DNA of 64,000 bases, taken from contig NZ_CP103965.1 of NCBI RefSeq assembly GCF_024970185.1, positions 4,607,001 through 4,671,000 on the forward strand, given 5' to 3'. A model generated the notes under the pieces. It saw nothing but the letters and a program-made list of their open reading frames with translations, made no database searches and was not told where the DNA came from. The DNA is from Pseudomonas sp. N3-W (lineage in GTDB: Bacteria; Pseudomonadota; Gammaproteobacteria; Pseudomonadales; Pseudomonadaceae). Position numbers and translations under genes: made by a program. This document shows, in pieces, positions 35,963-44,922 of the stretch; the stretch's first letter is position 1, and every line of letters begins with the position of its first letter.

Positions 35963-36407
35963 TCTGCCCCAAGAGTTGATCGAGGCCGTTGCGCAGCTCA
36001 CTCAGGCGATCCAGGTCGACCCCGCTGTCGCATAACAGCCGAGCCTTGAGCGGCCCGACTTGCTCACGCAAGGCTTTGCCGGCGGGCGACAGGCTCAGGT
36101 GCACCTCGCGCTCGTCACGCGTCGAGCGTTGGCGCTGCACCAGTTGCAGTTGCTCAAGACGCTTGAGCAACGGCGTGAGCGTGCCGGAATCCAGCGCCAG
36201 GCGCTCCCCCAATGCCTTGACCGTCGGCTGCCCGGGTGCGGATGCCTGCCACTCCCACAGCACCAGCATTGCCAGGTACTGCGGGTACGTCAGGCCCAAC
36301 TCGTCGAGCATCGGCTTGTAGGCCCTGATCACCGCACGGGAGGCGGCATACAGCTTGAAACACAACTGGCTGTCGAGGCTCAGGGAATCGGTTGGCGCGC
36401 GGTTCAT
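35946..36407 (-). CDS. ospR: MarR/OhrR-family oxidative-stress repressor OspR
   Basis: A 153-residue winged-helix repressor. C16 (in LCFKLYAAS) and C126 (in LLCDSG) match, with an offset of eight, the two sensing cysteines known for P. aeruginosa OspR; DERxVH-like wing and LDSGTLTPLLKRLE recognition helix are clear. Disulfide formation releases DNA. ATG 36407 overlaps the gpx stop (ATGA), so gpx and ospR are one operon. A palindrome upstream of gpx is the likely operator. Confidence 0.88.
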   Translation of the reverse strand: MNRAPTDSLSLDSQLCFKLYAASRAVIRAYKPMLDELGLTYPQYLAMLVLWEWQASAPGQPTVKALGERLALDSGTLTPLLKRLEQLQLVQRQRSTRDEREVHLSLSPAGKALREQVGPLKARLLCDSGVDLDRLSELRNGLDQLLGQIRALS

Positions 36408-36889
36408 TTGAGCAGGGCTTCGATCTCGCGACTCAAGTCCTGCGGCTTGGTGGCAGGGGCGAAGCGCTTGACCAACTGGCCGTCCTTGCCGATCAGAAAC
36501 TTGGTGAAGTTCCACTTGATGCCCTGCGACCCGAGCAGGCCCGGCGCGCGTTTTTTCAACTGAACGAACAACGGGTGTGCGTCGGTGCCGTTGACCTCGA
36601 TTTTCTTGAACAGCGGGAAACTGACACCGTAGTTCAGTTCGCAGAACTCGGAAATCGCCCCTTCATTACCCGGCTCCTGCTTGCCAAACTGGTTGCAGGG
36701 AAAACCGAGGACCACCAGGCCTTGGTCCTTATAGGTCTGCCACAGCTCTTCCAGACCTTTGTACTGCGGGGTGAAGCCGCACTTGCTGGCGGTGTTGACC
36801 ACCAGCACCGCCTTGCCGGCGAAATCGGCCAGGGTCTTCTGTTCACCCTTGATGGTCGTGCACGGGATGCTCAGCAGGTTGTCGCTCAT
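36404..36889 (-). CDS. gpx: Glutathione peroxidase
   Basis: A 161-residue thioredoxin-fold peroxidase. NTASKCGFTPQYKGL carries the peroxidatic Cys (in place of Sec); GFPCNQFGKQEPG supplies the Gln and WNFTKFLI the Trp of the catalytic tetrad. A Cys in the FPCNQF position suggests it can also use thioredoxin. It reduces peroxides in the cytoplasm and is coupled to OspR. Confidence 0.92.
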   Translation of the reverse strand: MSDNLLSIPCTTIKGEQKTLADFAGKAVLVVNTASKCGFTPQYKGLEELWQTYKDQGLVVLGFPCNQFGKQEPGNEGAISEFCELNYGVSFPLFKKIEVNGTDAHPLFVQLKKRAPGLLGSQGIKWNFTKFLIGKDGQLVKRFAPATKPQDLSREIEALLK

Positions 36890-36934
36890 GGCAGGGATTC
36901 CAACTGTAGGAGTAGAAACCAAACATAGCGAGCA

Positions 36935-36956
36935 ATTGAATTGTGTGCAATTTAAT
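36935..36956. promoter_or_regulatory. Palindrome upstream of gpx-ospR, candidate OspR operator
   Basis: Arms ATTGAATTG and CAATTTAAT (eight of nine positions complementary) around a TGTG centre, 45 bp before the gpx ATG. Size and AT-rich dyad suit a MarR/OhrR-type dimer. Confidence 0.6.
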
Positions 36957-36986
36957 AAATCAATACTTGATCCAGCGCACAGAGGG

Positions 36987-37075
36987 CCCCTGTGAGAGCG
37001 GGCTTGCTCCGGGCGGCATTCCGACGAAAGCGGTGACGAATGGCAGGGGCAAGACAGTTGCTCCCACATGGGGCT
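36987..37075. repeat. REP-like elements between gpx and msrB
   Basis: GAGCGGGCTTGCTCCGGGCG followed by GCATTCCGACGAA, and a reduced partner GTTGCTCCCACA at about 37059. The right extension is nearly identical to the one at about 2868-2886. Confidence 0.65.
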
Positions 37076-37096
37076 GCCCTGCACCGGGTTGCGTGT

Positions 37097-37492
37097 TTAT
37101 TCCCGCGGAACGAGGTCCAGACACACCGAGTTGATGCAGTAACGCAGCCCGGTCGGCGGCGGGCCGTCCGGAAAAACATGCCCAAGGTGCGCATCGCATT
37201 TGGCACAGACCACTTCGGTGCGGATCATGCCGTGGCTGACGTCACGGATCTCGACCATCGCACTGTCGCCGATTGGCGCGTAAAAGCTCGGCCACCCGCA
37301 GCCAGAGTCAAATTTGGTCTGCGAATCGAACAGCGGTTCATTGCAGCAGATGCAGTGGAAAACGCCGTCGACCTTGCTGTCGTTGTATTTGCCGGAAAAC
37401 GGACGTTCCGTGCCTTTGAGACGGCAAACGTTGTATTGCTCCGGGTCGAGCATCGAGCGCCATTCTTCCAGGGTTTTTTCCAACTTTTCCAT
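37097..37492 (-). CDS. msrB: Peptide methionine-(R)-sulfoxide reductase
   Basis: A 131-residue MsrB. Zinc cysteines HCICC and CAKC, the resolving/catalytic region [11 protein letters not shown] with catalytic Cys, and [10 protein letters not shown] are present. Reduces methionine-R-sulfoxide in proteins. ATG 37492 is chosen because GAGGTG lies 5-6 bp upstream; a GTG at 37498 is too close to that site. Next to gpx as in P. aeruginosa. Confidence 0.94.
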   Translation of the reverse strand: MEKLEKTLEEWRSMLDPEQYNVCRLKGTERPFSGKYNDSKVDGVFHCICCNEPLFDSQTKFDSGCGWPSFYAPIGDSAMVEIRDVSHGMIRTEVVCAKCDAHLGHVFPDGPPPTGLRYCINSVCLDLVPRE

Positions 37493-37718
37493 TGTCACAC
37501 CTCAGCGGCTGAAAAAGCCCGATCTGTACCTTTTCCACGGATCGGGCGGCACGTATGATTGCGCCTCGTCAAACGCCAGTCTGGCAGCCAGACCACGCGC
37601 ATTCAAACGGATTTATGGGTGCTGCCTCTCAAGGCGTCAGGCCTGTGTGAATACGCAGGATTCCCAGTACGGTAGTTCATACACCGCCTGGATCGTTCAT
37701 TTTCGGGAACACATCGCC

Positions 37719-38930
37719 ATGCAGGTCAGCAAATCGAACAAGCTCGCCAACGTCTGCTACGACATTCGCGGCCCAGTGCTCAAGCACGCCAAACGCCTGG
37801 AAGAGGAAGGCCATCGCATCCTCAAGCTGAACATCGGCAACCCGGCGCCCTTTGGTTTCGAAGCGCCGGATGAAATCCTCCAGGACGTGATCCGCAACCT
37901 GCCGACCGCTCAGGGTTACAGCGACTCCAAGGGCCTGTTCAGTGCACGCAAGGCCGTGATGCAGTACTACCAGCAAAAGCAGGTAGAAGGCGTCGGCATT
38001 GAAGACATCTATCTGGGCAACGGCGTTTCCGAGCTGATCGTGATGTCGATGCAGGCCCTGCTCAACAACGGTGACGAAGTGCTGGTGCCGGCTCCCGACT
38101 ATCCGTTGTGGACTGCCGCCGTCAGCCTGGCCGGTGGTAACCCGGTGCATTACCTGTGCGATGAAGGCGCCGACTGGTTCCCGGACCTGGCCGACATCAA
38201 GGCCAAGATCACCCCGAACACCAAGGCGCTGGTGATCATCAACCCGAACAATCCGACCGGTGCGGTGTACTCGCGGGAAGTTTTGCTGGGCATGCTTGAA
38301 CTGGCCCGCCAGCACAACCTGGTGGTGTTCTCCGACGAGATCTACGACAAGATCCTGTACGACGATGCCGTGCACATCTGCACCGCTTCGCTGGCGCCGG
38401 ACTTGCTGTGCCTGACCTTCAACGGCCTGTCCAAATCTTATCGCGTGGCGGGTTTCCGTTCCGGCTGGATCGCTATTTCCGGCCCGAAACACCACGCCCA
38501 GAGCTACATCGAAGGCATCGACATGCTGGCCAACATGCGTTTGTGTGCCAACGTGCCGAGCCAGCACGCCATCCAGACTGCGTTGGGCGGCTACCAGAGC
38601 ATCAACGATCTGGTGTTGCCGCAAGGGCGCCTGCTGGAACAGCGCAACCGCACCTGGGAGTTGCTCAACGACATTCCCGGCGTAAGCTGCGTCAAGCCGA
38701 TGGGCGCGCTGTATGCGTTCCCGAGGATCGACCCCAAGGTCTGCCCGATCCACAACGACGAGAAGTTCGTACTCGACCTGCTGCTCTCCGAGAAGCTGCT
38801 GGTGGTACAGGGTACGGCCTTCAACTGGCCATGGCCGGACCACTTCCGCGTCGTGACCCTGCCGCGGGTTGATGAACTGGATCAGGCCATCGGCCGGATC
38901 GGCAACTTCCTCAAGACCTACCGCCAGTAA
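37719..38930 (+). CDS. alaA: Glutamate-pyruvate aminotransferase AlaA
   Basis: A 403-residue fold-type I PLP aminotransferase. NGLSKSYRVAGFR has the Schiff-base Lys, INPNNPTGAVYS the substrate segment, and the start NVCYDIRGPVLKHAKRLEEE aligns closely with E. coli AlaA (YfbQ). It makes alanine from pyruvate and glutamate. ATG 37719 matches the family start; an in-frame start 405 bases upstream overlaps msrB antisense and is not credible. Confidence 0.93.
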   Translation: MQVSKSNKLANVCYDIRGPVLKHAKRLEEEGHRILKLNIGNPAPFGFEAPDEILQDVIRNLPTAQGYSDSKGLFSARKAVMQYYQQKQVEGVGIEDIYLGNGVSELIVMSMQALLNNGDEVLVPAPDYPLWTAAVSLAGGNPVHYLCDEGADWFPDLADIKAKITPNTKALVIINPNNPTGAVYSREVLLGMLELARQHNLVVFSDEIYDKILYDDAVHICTASLAPDLLCLTFNGLSKSYRVAGFRSGWIAISGPKHHAQSYIEGIDMLANMRLCANVPSQHAIQTALGGYQSINDLVLPQGRLLEQRNRTWELLNDIPGVSCVKPMGALYAFPRIDPKVCPIHNDEKFVLDLLLSEKLLVVQGTAFNWPWPDHFRVVTLPRVDELDQAIGRIGNFLKTYRQ

Positions 38931-38939
38931 GCGCCCATT

Positions 38940-38969
38940 CACCGTGCGACAGGCTCAGGTCGCACGGTG
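38940..38969 (+). terminator. Hairpin after alaA
   Basis: CACCGTGCGAC and its perfect complement around AGGCTCAG, followed by ATTAATT. Short of a T-run, hence moderate confidence. Confidence 0.6.
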
Positions 38970-39171
38970 ATTAATTCAGCAACACATCTTCACGCCCCCA
39001 CCGCACCCTGCCGTTTCCATGACCTCCCGATCAGGGGCTTTGCGCTCGCGCCTAATAACGGCGGGGGCTGGCAGCTCAATCGATTCTCAAACGCTTCCTG
39101 CAACCACGTCGGAAATGCCCTGCAAACAGGTAGACTGTTGCTGTAGGACACAGTTTGAAATAGTCACTCGG

Positions 39172-39200
39172 TTGAATAGCCCGGTGCAGCACCTTATATA
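39172..39200 (+). promoter_or_regulatory. Sigma-70-type promoter of htpX
   Basis: TTGAAT, 17 bp, TATATA. Start predicted at about 39207. A second TTGAAA lies 17 bp further upstream and could serve a heat-shock form of RNA polymerase. Confidence 0.6.
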
Positions 39201-39245
39201 CCCCGCAGTACGCTACATCTTTAGCATGAGGAGATTTCTACAACC

Positions 39246-40133
39246 ATGATGCGCATCCTGCTGTTTTTGGCCACTAACCTGGCGGTCGTGCTGATTGCCA
39301 GCATCACCCTGAGCCTTTTCGGCTTCAACGGGTTCATGGCGGCCAACGGGGTTGATCTCAACCTCAATCAGCTGCTGATTTTCTGTGCGGTCTTTGGTTT
39401 CGCCGGTTCGCTGTTCTCGCTGTTCATCTCCAAGTGGATGGCGAAGATGAGCACCAGCACCCAGATCATCACCCAGCCGCGCACCCGCCATGAACAATGG
39501 CTGCTGCAAACCGTCGAGCAACTGTCTCGCGAAGCCGGGATCAAGATGCCTGAAGTCGGGATTTTCCCGGCCTACGAGGCCAACGCCTTCGCGACCGGCT
39601 GGAACAAGAACGACGCACTGGTCGCGGTCAGCCAGGGCCTGCTCGAACGTTTTTCGCCAGATGAGGTGAAAGCCGTTCTGGCTCACGAGATCGGTCACGT
39701 GGCCAACGGTGACATGGTCACGCTGGCGCTCATCCAGGGCGTGGTGAACACCTTCGTGATGTTCTTCGCACGGATCATCGGCAACTTTGTCGACAAGGTG
39801 ATCTTCAAGAACGAAGAAGGCCAAGGCATTGCCTACTACGTGGCGACCATTTTCGCCGAACTGGTGCTGGGCATTCTGGCCAGCTCCATCGTCATGTGGT
39901 TCTCGCGCAAACGCGAATTCCGCGCCGACGAAGCCGGTGCACGCCTGGCCGGCACCAACGCAATGATCGGTGCCCTGCAACGCCTGCGAGCCGAACAGGG
40001 CCTGCCGGTACACATGCCGGACACCCTGAACGCCTTCGGCATCAACGGTGGCATCAAACAGGGGTTCGCCCGCATGTTCATGAGCCACCCGCCGCTGGAA
40101 GAGCGTATTGACGCGCTGCGTCGTCGGGGCTGA
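39246..40133 (+). CDS. htpX: Membrane metalloprotease HtpX
   Basis: A 295-residue protease. Two N-terminal helices (residues 4-30 and 40-60), then the zinc site [11 protein letters not shown], two further hydrophobic helices and the downstream Glu in EFRADEAGA. HtpX degrades damaged inner-membrane proteins from the cytoplasmic side and is usually induced by heat or envelope stress. GAGGAGATTT before the start; terminator follows. Confidence 0.95.
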   Translation: MMRILLFLATNLAVVLIASITLSLFGFNGFMAANGVDLNLNQLLIFCAVFGFAGSLFSLFISKWMAKMSTSTQIITQPRTRHEQWLLQTVEQLSREAGIKMPEVGIFPAYEANAFATGWNKNDALVAVSQGLLERFSPDEVKAVLAHEIGHVANGDMVTLALIQGVVNTFVMFFARIIGNFVDKVIFKNEEGQGIAYYVATIFAELVLGILASSIVMWFSRKREFRADEAGARLAGTNAMIGALQRLRAEQGLPVHMPDTLNAFGINGGIKQGFARMFMSHPPLEERIDALRRRG

Positions 40134-40151
40134 GTCGTTCCGCACCAAAAG

Positions 40152-40182
40152 AAAGGCCCGCAAGTGATGCGGGCCTTTTTTT
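40152..40182 (+). terminator. Intrinsic terminator after htpX
   Basis: AAAGGCCCGCA and its complement around AGTGA with a seven-T tail. Confidence 0.92.
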
Positions 40183-40212
40183 GTCTGGTGACTTGTGGTG
40201 CCCATTCGGCCT

Positions 40213-40302
40213 TCATCGCGAGCAAGCTCGCTCCCACAGTTGTCCGCGTTAGCTGAATGTACACGGTCCAATGTGGAAGCGAGCTTGCTCGCGATGAGGC
40301 CA
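40213..40302. repeat. REPIN between htpX and tpm
   Basis: Two inverted REP copies: ATCGCGAGCAAGCTCGCTCC at the left and GAAGCGAGCTTGCTCGCGAT at the right, about 30 bp apart. Confidence 0.85.
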
Positions 40303-40322
40303 GCATACACAACACAAATCTT

Positions 40323-40979
40323 TCAGCTGGAAACCCGATACACCCGCTCTTCAAGCCGCGTAACACCACCCTCCAGGAACTTCTTCCCGTTCTCGTTCAG
40401 GACGTCCTGATCTTCCAGTATCTTCAGCTCCCAGGTCGCCCCGAATAACCGTTGTACTTCCTCATTCAGCACGGCAAACGGCGGGCCCTCCAGCTGGGCC
40501 TGGTCATAATCCAGGGTAATCAACAACCCCAGAGAGTCCTTGGGGACAATCCGCTTCAAATGCTCGGCGTACTGCTCGCGCATCTTCGGTGGCAAGGCGA
40601 TCAATGCCGCGCGGTCGTACAGCGCACTGCAGTCGGCAACATCGCCAGCCGTCAACGCGAAGAAATCACCACACCAGATTTCGATCGATCCCGCCCGATA
40701 GACGGTAAAGGGGCCTTGATCAGTGACGTCCGGGTCAAATTGATGTTCGTGGAAAAAATCCTCCACTGCTTTTTCCGACAATTCGATACCCAACACTTCG
40801 TGACCGCATTTTGCCAGCCACAGCAAATCCAGGGTTTTCCCGCATAACGGCACCAGTACCCGCGAGCCCTCTTCCAGGCCCAATTGTGGCCAGTACCGTT
40901 GCAGATATGGATTCACTTCCGGCAGGTGGAAGCCGATCTGATTCGACGTCCACCGCTTGTGCCAAAATTCCGGCTGCAT
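40323..40979 (-). CDS. tpm: Thiopurine S-methyltransferase (tellurite/selenium methylation)
   Basis: A 218-residue SAM-dependent methyltransferase. [20 protein letters not shown] is the typical TPMT N-terminus and [16 protein letters not shown] the SAM-binding motif. Bacterial members methylate selenium and tellurium oxyanions and thiols. ATG 40979 fits the family start; an ATG 24 bases upstream adds eight unconserved residues. Confidence 0.93.
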   Translation of the reverse strand: MQPEFWHKRWTSNQIGFHLPEVNPYLQRYWPQLGLEEGSRVLVPLCGKTLDLLWLAKCGHEVLGIELSEKAVEDFFHEHQFDPDVTDQGPFTVYRAGSIEIWCGDFFALTAGDVADCSALYDRAALIALPPKMREQYAEHLKRIVPKDSLGLLITLDYDQAQLEGPPFAVLNEEVQRLFGATWELKILEDQDVLNENGKKFLEGGVTRLEERVYRVSS

Positions 40980-41081
40980 AATTAATCCCGATAATTCGAT
41001 CAAAAGACGCTAAAACTTATATTAGATTTAGATCAATGATCTGACTGAAGATGGTGCCATCTTACTCTCAGGAGCGCATTC

Positions 41082-41849
41082 ATGTTCCCCAGCCTGTACA
41101 TCTCTCATGGCTCGCCGATGCTGGCACTGGAACCCGGTGCCAGCGGACCTGCCCTGGCCCGCCTCGCAGCTGAATTGCCCAAGCCAATAGCCATCGTGAT
41201 CGTCTCGGCGCATTGGGAAAGCAATGAGCTGCTGGTCAGCGGCAACCCTCAGCCTGAAACCTTTCACGACTTCGGCGGTTTTCCAAAAGCGTTGTTCGAG
41301 GTGCAATACCCGGCTCCCGGTGATCCAGAGCTTGCAGCCGAAGTCGTCGCACTTTTGAAGGCCGACGATTTGCCTGCACGTATCGATGCAAAGCGACCGT
41401 TCGACCACGGTGTCTGGGTCCCACTGTCGTTGATGTATCCGAACGCCGATATTCCGGTGGTACAGGTTTCCCTGCCCACCCGTGGCGGCCCTGCGCTGCA
41501 AACACGCGTCGGCCATGCCTTGGCCGGCCTGCGCCAGAGCGGCGTACTGCTGATTGGCTCCGGCAGCATCACGCACAACCTGCGCGAACTGGACTGGCAT
41601 GCCGGGCCGGAAAGCGTTGAGCCATGGGCCAGGACATTCCGCGACTGGGTGATTGAAAAACTCGCGGCGAACGACGAAGCGGCGCTGCATGACTATCGCC
41701 AGCAGGCACCGAATGCCGTGCGCAATCATCCGAGCGACGAGCATTTGCTGCCGTTGTATTTTGCTCGTGGGGCTGGGGGTGAGTTCAGCATTGCGCATCA
41801 GGGATTCACCATGGGCGCGCTGGGCATGGACATCTATCGGTTTGGCTGA
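41082..41849 (+). CDS. ygiD: LigB-type extradiol dioxygenase, YgiD-like
   Basis: A 255-residue class III ring-opening dioxygenase. His residues for Fe(II)/Zn are seen in YISHGSP, FDHGVWVPL and HPSDEHLLPL, with SAHWES as an additional family site. E. coli YgiD opens L-DOPA at the 4,5 position in vitro; the natural substrate is open. CAGGAGCGCATTC before the ATG; a strong terminator follows. Confidence 0.88.
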   Translation: MFPSLYISHGSPMLALEPGASGPALARLAAELPKPIAIVIVSAHWESNELLVSGNPQPETFHDFGGFPKALFEVQYPAPGDPELAAEVVALLKADDLPARIDAKRPFDHGVWVPLSLMYPNADIPVVQVSLPTRGGPALQTRVGHALAGLRQSGVLLIGSGSITHNLRELDWHAGPESVEPWARTFRDWVIEKLAANDEAALHDYRQQAPNAVRNHPSDEHLLPLYFARGAGGEFSIAHQGFTMGALGMDIYRFG

Positions 41850-41919
41850 CAGATAGACCGGATTGCCTGCTCGCGAAGGGCACGCCGCCAATTTCAGGCC
41901 AGGCACAAACAGCAGGCAT

Positions 41920-41951
41920 AAAAAATCCCCGAACCAGTCGGGGATTTTTTA
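41920..41951. terminator. Bidirectional terminator between ygiD and deaD
   Basis: AAAAATCCCCGA and its complement around ACCA, with A- and T-runs on both sides; serves the two convergent genes. Confidence 0.92.
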
Positions 41952-41978
41952 TGTTCGATCAATCAGCCCGGGGGCGGA

Positions 41979-43652
41979 TCAATCTTCGCGATAGCGACGC
42001 AGCTTCAACTGCTTGCCAGCAACGCGAGTGTCCTTCAGTTTGGTCAGCAGTTTCTCCAGACCATCTTCCGGCAGCTCGACGAGGCTGAAGCTGTCACGCA
42101 CCTGGATGCGACCGATTGCTTCACGAGCCAGGCCACCTTCGTTGAGGATGGCGCCCAGCAGGTTCTTGGCAGCGATACCATCACGCGCACCCAGCGCGGT
42201 ACGGCAACGAGCACGGCCTTCGGCCAATGGAACCGGAGCACGACGCTCACGATCACCACGGTCCGGACGATCACCGGTACGCTCTGGACGATCGCCACGT
42301 GGTGCATTGTTCGGCACCAGTGGACGTTCTTTCTCGATGGCAGCCAGGGTCAACGCCTGAGCGTTGGTTGCCTTGCGCAGCAGAGCAGCGGCCAGTGCAC
42401 GCGGGGTGCAACCGATATCGGCGGTCAGACGATCCAGCAGATCACCGTGGGTCGATTCAGCATCGGCTACCAGTGGCGACAGGCTGTTGGTCAGTTTCTT
42501 GATGCGGGCATCGAGAACGGCCTGAGCGTCCGGCAGGCGAACTTCGGCAACCTTTTGACCGGTTACACGCTCGATCACTTGCAGCATGCGGCGCTCACGC
42601 GGAGTCACCAGCAGCAGTGCACGACCTTCGCGACCGGCACGGCCGGTACGGCCGATACGGTGAACGTAGGACTCCGGGTCGTACGGCATGTCAACGTTGA
42701 ATACGTGAGTGATGCGCGGAACGTCCAGGCCACGAGCAGCAACGTCGGTCGCCACAACGATGTCCAGACGGCCATCCTTGAGGGAGTCGATCACGCGCTC
42801 ACGCTGGTTCTGGGCAATGTCACCGTTCAGCGCAGCGGCTTTGTAGCCTTTGGCTTCCAGGGCGCTGGCCAGGTCCAGGGTCGCTTGCTTGGTGCGCACG
42901 AACATGATCAGTGCGTCGAAATCTTCCACTTCCAGCAGGCTCAATACAGCCGAGGTCTTCTGGTCAGCGTGAACCAACAGGTGAGCCTGTTCGATCGCGG
43001 TAACGGTCTGAGTCTTGGTCTGGATCTTCACGTGTTGCGGATCGCGCAGATGGCGTTCGGCAATGGCACGGATCGACTGCGGCAGGGTGGCCGAGAACAA
43101 TACGGTCTGACGGGTTGCAGGCAAGGCCTTGAAGATGACTTCGAGGTCGTCCATGAAACCCAGTTTGAGCATTTCGTCGGCTTCGTCGAGAACCAGGTGG
43201 TTCACGGTCGACAGCACTTTTTCGTCACGACGCAGGTGGTCGCACAGACGGCCCGGAGTGGCGACAACAATCTGTGCGCCATTGCGGATTGCTTTCAGTT
43301 GTGGACCCATAGGGGCGCCGCCGTAAACGGCCACAACGGTAACGCCCGGCATTTGCTTGGCGTAGGTTTCGAAAGCGGTTGCTACTTGCAGCGCCAACTC
43401 ACGGGTTGGCGCCAGGATCAGGGCTTGCGGCTCGCGCTTGGCAGGATCGATGCGATGCAGGATCGGCAGAGCGAACGCGGCAGTTTTACCTGTACCGGTT
43501 TGCGCCTGGCCAATCATGTCCTGGCCGGCCATGATGATCGGGATCGATTGCTGCTGAATAGCCGAAGGTTCTTCGTAGCCAGTCGCGATGATGGCTGCAA
43601 GAATGTTCGGATTAAGATTAAAAGCGGCGAAGCCGCCGGTTTCCTGGGTCAT
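41979..43652 (-). CDS. deaD: DEAD-box RNA helicase DeaD/CsdA
   Basis: A 557-residue helicase: Q motif, AQTGTGKT, PTRELA, DEAD, SAT, and HRIGRTGRAGREG in the two RecA domains, then a basic, Arg/Asp-rich linker (RGDRPERTGDRPDRGDRERR) and a C-terminal RNA-binding domain of the DbpA type (GAILNEGGLAREAIG...). It remodels structured RNA in ribosome assembly and cold adaptation. ATG 43652 follows GAGG. The likely promoter (-10 TATAGT at 43872-43877 on the minus strand) implies a leader of about 210 bases. Confidence 0.92.
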   Translation of the reverse strand: MTQETGGFAAFNLNPNILAAIIATGYEEPSAIQQQSIPIIMAGQDMIGQAQTGTGKTAAFALPILHRIDPAKREPQALILAPTRELALQVATAFETYAKQMPGVTVVAVYGGAPMGPQLKAIRNGAQIVVATPGRLCDHLRRDEKVLSTVNHLVLDEADEMLKLGFMDDLEVIFKALPATRQTVLFSATLPQSIRAIAERHLRDPQHVKIQTKTQTVTAIEQAHLLVHADQKTSAVLSLLEVEDFDALIMFVRTKQATLDLASALEAKGYKAAALNGDIAQNQRERVIDSLKDGRLDIVVATDVAARGLDVPRITHVFNVDMPYDPESYVHRIGRTGRAGREGRALLLVTPRERRMLQVIERVTGQKVAEVRLPDAQAVLDARIKKLTNSLSPLVADAESTHGDLLDRLTADIGCTPRALAAALLRKATNAQALTLAAIEKERPLVPNNAPRGDRPERTGDRPDRGDRERRAPVPLAEGRARCRTALGARDGIAAKNLLGAILNEGGLAREAIGRIQVRDSFSLVELPEDGLEKLLTKLKDTRVAGKQLKLRRYRED

Positions 43653-44073
43653 GGGTCTGCCTCTAAGTGCATCCGCAAAGACCCATGCTCCAAAGCTGCG
43701 CATGCCGTGTAAGACTCAAGAGTCGCCCTGGCTGCTTTGTCGGCGGGGATTTGCGAAAACGAATGAATGAAAAAGATTCGTCAAGGGAGAGTCCGCTGTG
43801 CGGACGTGCAGCCGAAGCTGACTTCGGGGAATTGCGCTACCTAAACGCGGCCCGGTTAAAGGCCGGCGCGCACTATACCGGAATTCGCCCAAAAAGGGAG
43901 CATTATTTGTCGGAAAAATGACGCATACGCCGTTGTGTCACAGGCTTTGCGGATAATCATGCAAGAGTCTATTTTTCAAATGCCCGGCCCTGCTGGGGAT
44001 GGCGCTAAAACGGTTCACCCTTGTGACGCAGACCTTCGGTCTGACGCCCCCTTCCCGCCCGAGGAAATGCCCC
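43653..44073. other. Gap upstream of deaD and of the crotonase gene
   Basis: 421 bp between divergent genes. The left half is the probable deaD leader, with stem GTCCGC-TGT-GCGGAC at 43791-43805; the -10 box lies at 43872-43877. No gene is supported. Confidence 0.6.
43872..43877 (-). promoter_or_regulatory. Candidate -10 element of the deaD promoter
   Basis: TATAGT on the minus strand within GGTATAGTGCGCGCC; no good -35 match, so the call is tentative. Confidence 0.4.
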
Positions 44074-44865
44074 ATGAATCAGCCTGATTCCAGTCGTGTC
44101 AGCCGTGAACGACGCGGTCATATCCTGTTGATCGGCCTGGATCGGGTTGCCAAGCGCAATGCCTTCGACCTTCAACTGCTCAACCAGCTCAGCCTGGCCT
44201 ACGGCGAATACGAAGCCGACAGCGAGGCTCGGGTAGCGGTGGTGTTCGGCCATGGCGAGCATTTCACTGCCGGGCTGGACCTGGTCAGTGCCAGCGCCGC
44301 ACTCGCCGAAGGTTGGCAGGCGCCGCCCGGAGGCTGCGATCCATGGGGCGTGTTCGCCGGTCCCAGGGTGAGCAAACCGGTGATTGTCGCAGCACAAGGT
44401 TATTGCCTGACTATTGGTATCGAGCTGATGCTGGCCGCCGACATCAACCTGTGCGCCAGCAACACCCGTTTTGCCCAGATGGAAGTGCAGCGCGGTATCT
44501 TTCCGTTCGGCGGCGCGACCTTGCGCCTGCATCAAGTGGCCGGCTGGGGCAACGCCATGCGCTGGCTGCTGACGGGAGATGAGTTCGATGCACATGATGC
44601 ATTGCGCCTTGGGTTGGTGCAGGAAGTCATGGCCAGCGAGGACTTGCTGCCTCGGGCGATTGAATTGGCTGAGAGAATTGCCCGACAGGCGCCGCTGGGG
44701 GTACAGGCGACGTTAATGTCGGCGCGCCAGGCGCGGTATGAGGGGGAAACAGCAGCGGCGCAGGCATTACCACCGATGGTGAAGAAGTTGCTGGCCAGTG
44801 AAGATGCCAAGGAAGGGGTGCGGGCGATGATCGAGAAGCGGCCGGGCGTTTTCAAAGGGATTTGA
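44074..44865 (+). CDS. Crotonase/enoyl-CoA hydratase family protein
   Basis: A 263-residue crotonase-fold enzyme. EHFTAGLDLVSASAAL and QGYCLTIGIELMLAADI form the oxyanion hole; the Glu in FAQMEVQRGIFPFGGA fits the catalytic position. Substrate unknown. ATG 44074 follows GAGGAAATGCCCC. A stand-alone gene; the next one is convergent. Confidence 0.83.
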   Translation: MNQPDSSRVSRERRGHILLIGLDRVAKRNAFDLQLLNQLSLAYGEYEADSEARVAVVFGHGEHFTAGLDLVSASAALAEGWQAPPGGCDPWGVFAGPRVSKPVIVAAQGYCLTIGIELMLAADINLCASNTRFAQMEVQRGIFPFGGATLRLHQVAGWGNAMRWLLTGDEFDAHDALRLGLVQEVMASEDLLPRAIELAERIARQAPLGVQATLMSARQARYEGETAAAQALPPMVKKLLASEDAKEGVRAMIEKRPGVFKGI

Positions 44866-44887
44866 GGGATGCAGTGCTTCTGATGGC

Positions 44888-44912
44888 CTCTTCGCGAGCA
44901 GGCTCGCGAAGG
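44888..44912. repeat. Single REP element
   Basis: TTCGCGAGCAGGCTCGCGAA forms a short perfect hairpin in the gap between two convergent genes. Confidence 0.65.
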
Positions 44913-44922
44913 GCCGACCCCA

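Larger units (their letters stand above)
38931..39245. other. Gap between alaA and htpX
   Basis: 315 bp. Holds the hairpin after alaA and the htpX promoter; a short Met-start frame (39019-39249) is a chance open frame that ends at the htpX start. Confidence 0.6.

Noticed and set aside
37548..37564. GGCACG-N5-TTGC, resembling a sigma-54 promoter before alaA
   Set aside because: Spacing between the GG and GC elements is one base too long, which normally abolishes sigma-54 recognition.
37677..38942. 421-codon open frame opposite alaA
   Set aside because: Mirror frame; AlaA on the other strand is unmistakable.
42447..43712. 421-codon open frame opposite deaD
   Set aside because: Mirror frame of the helicase; no signature, no ribosome site.
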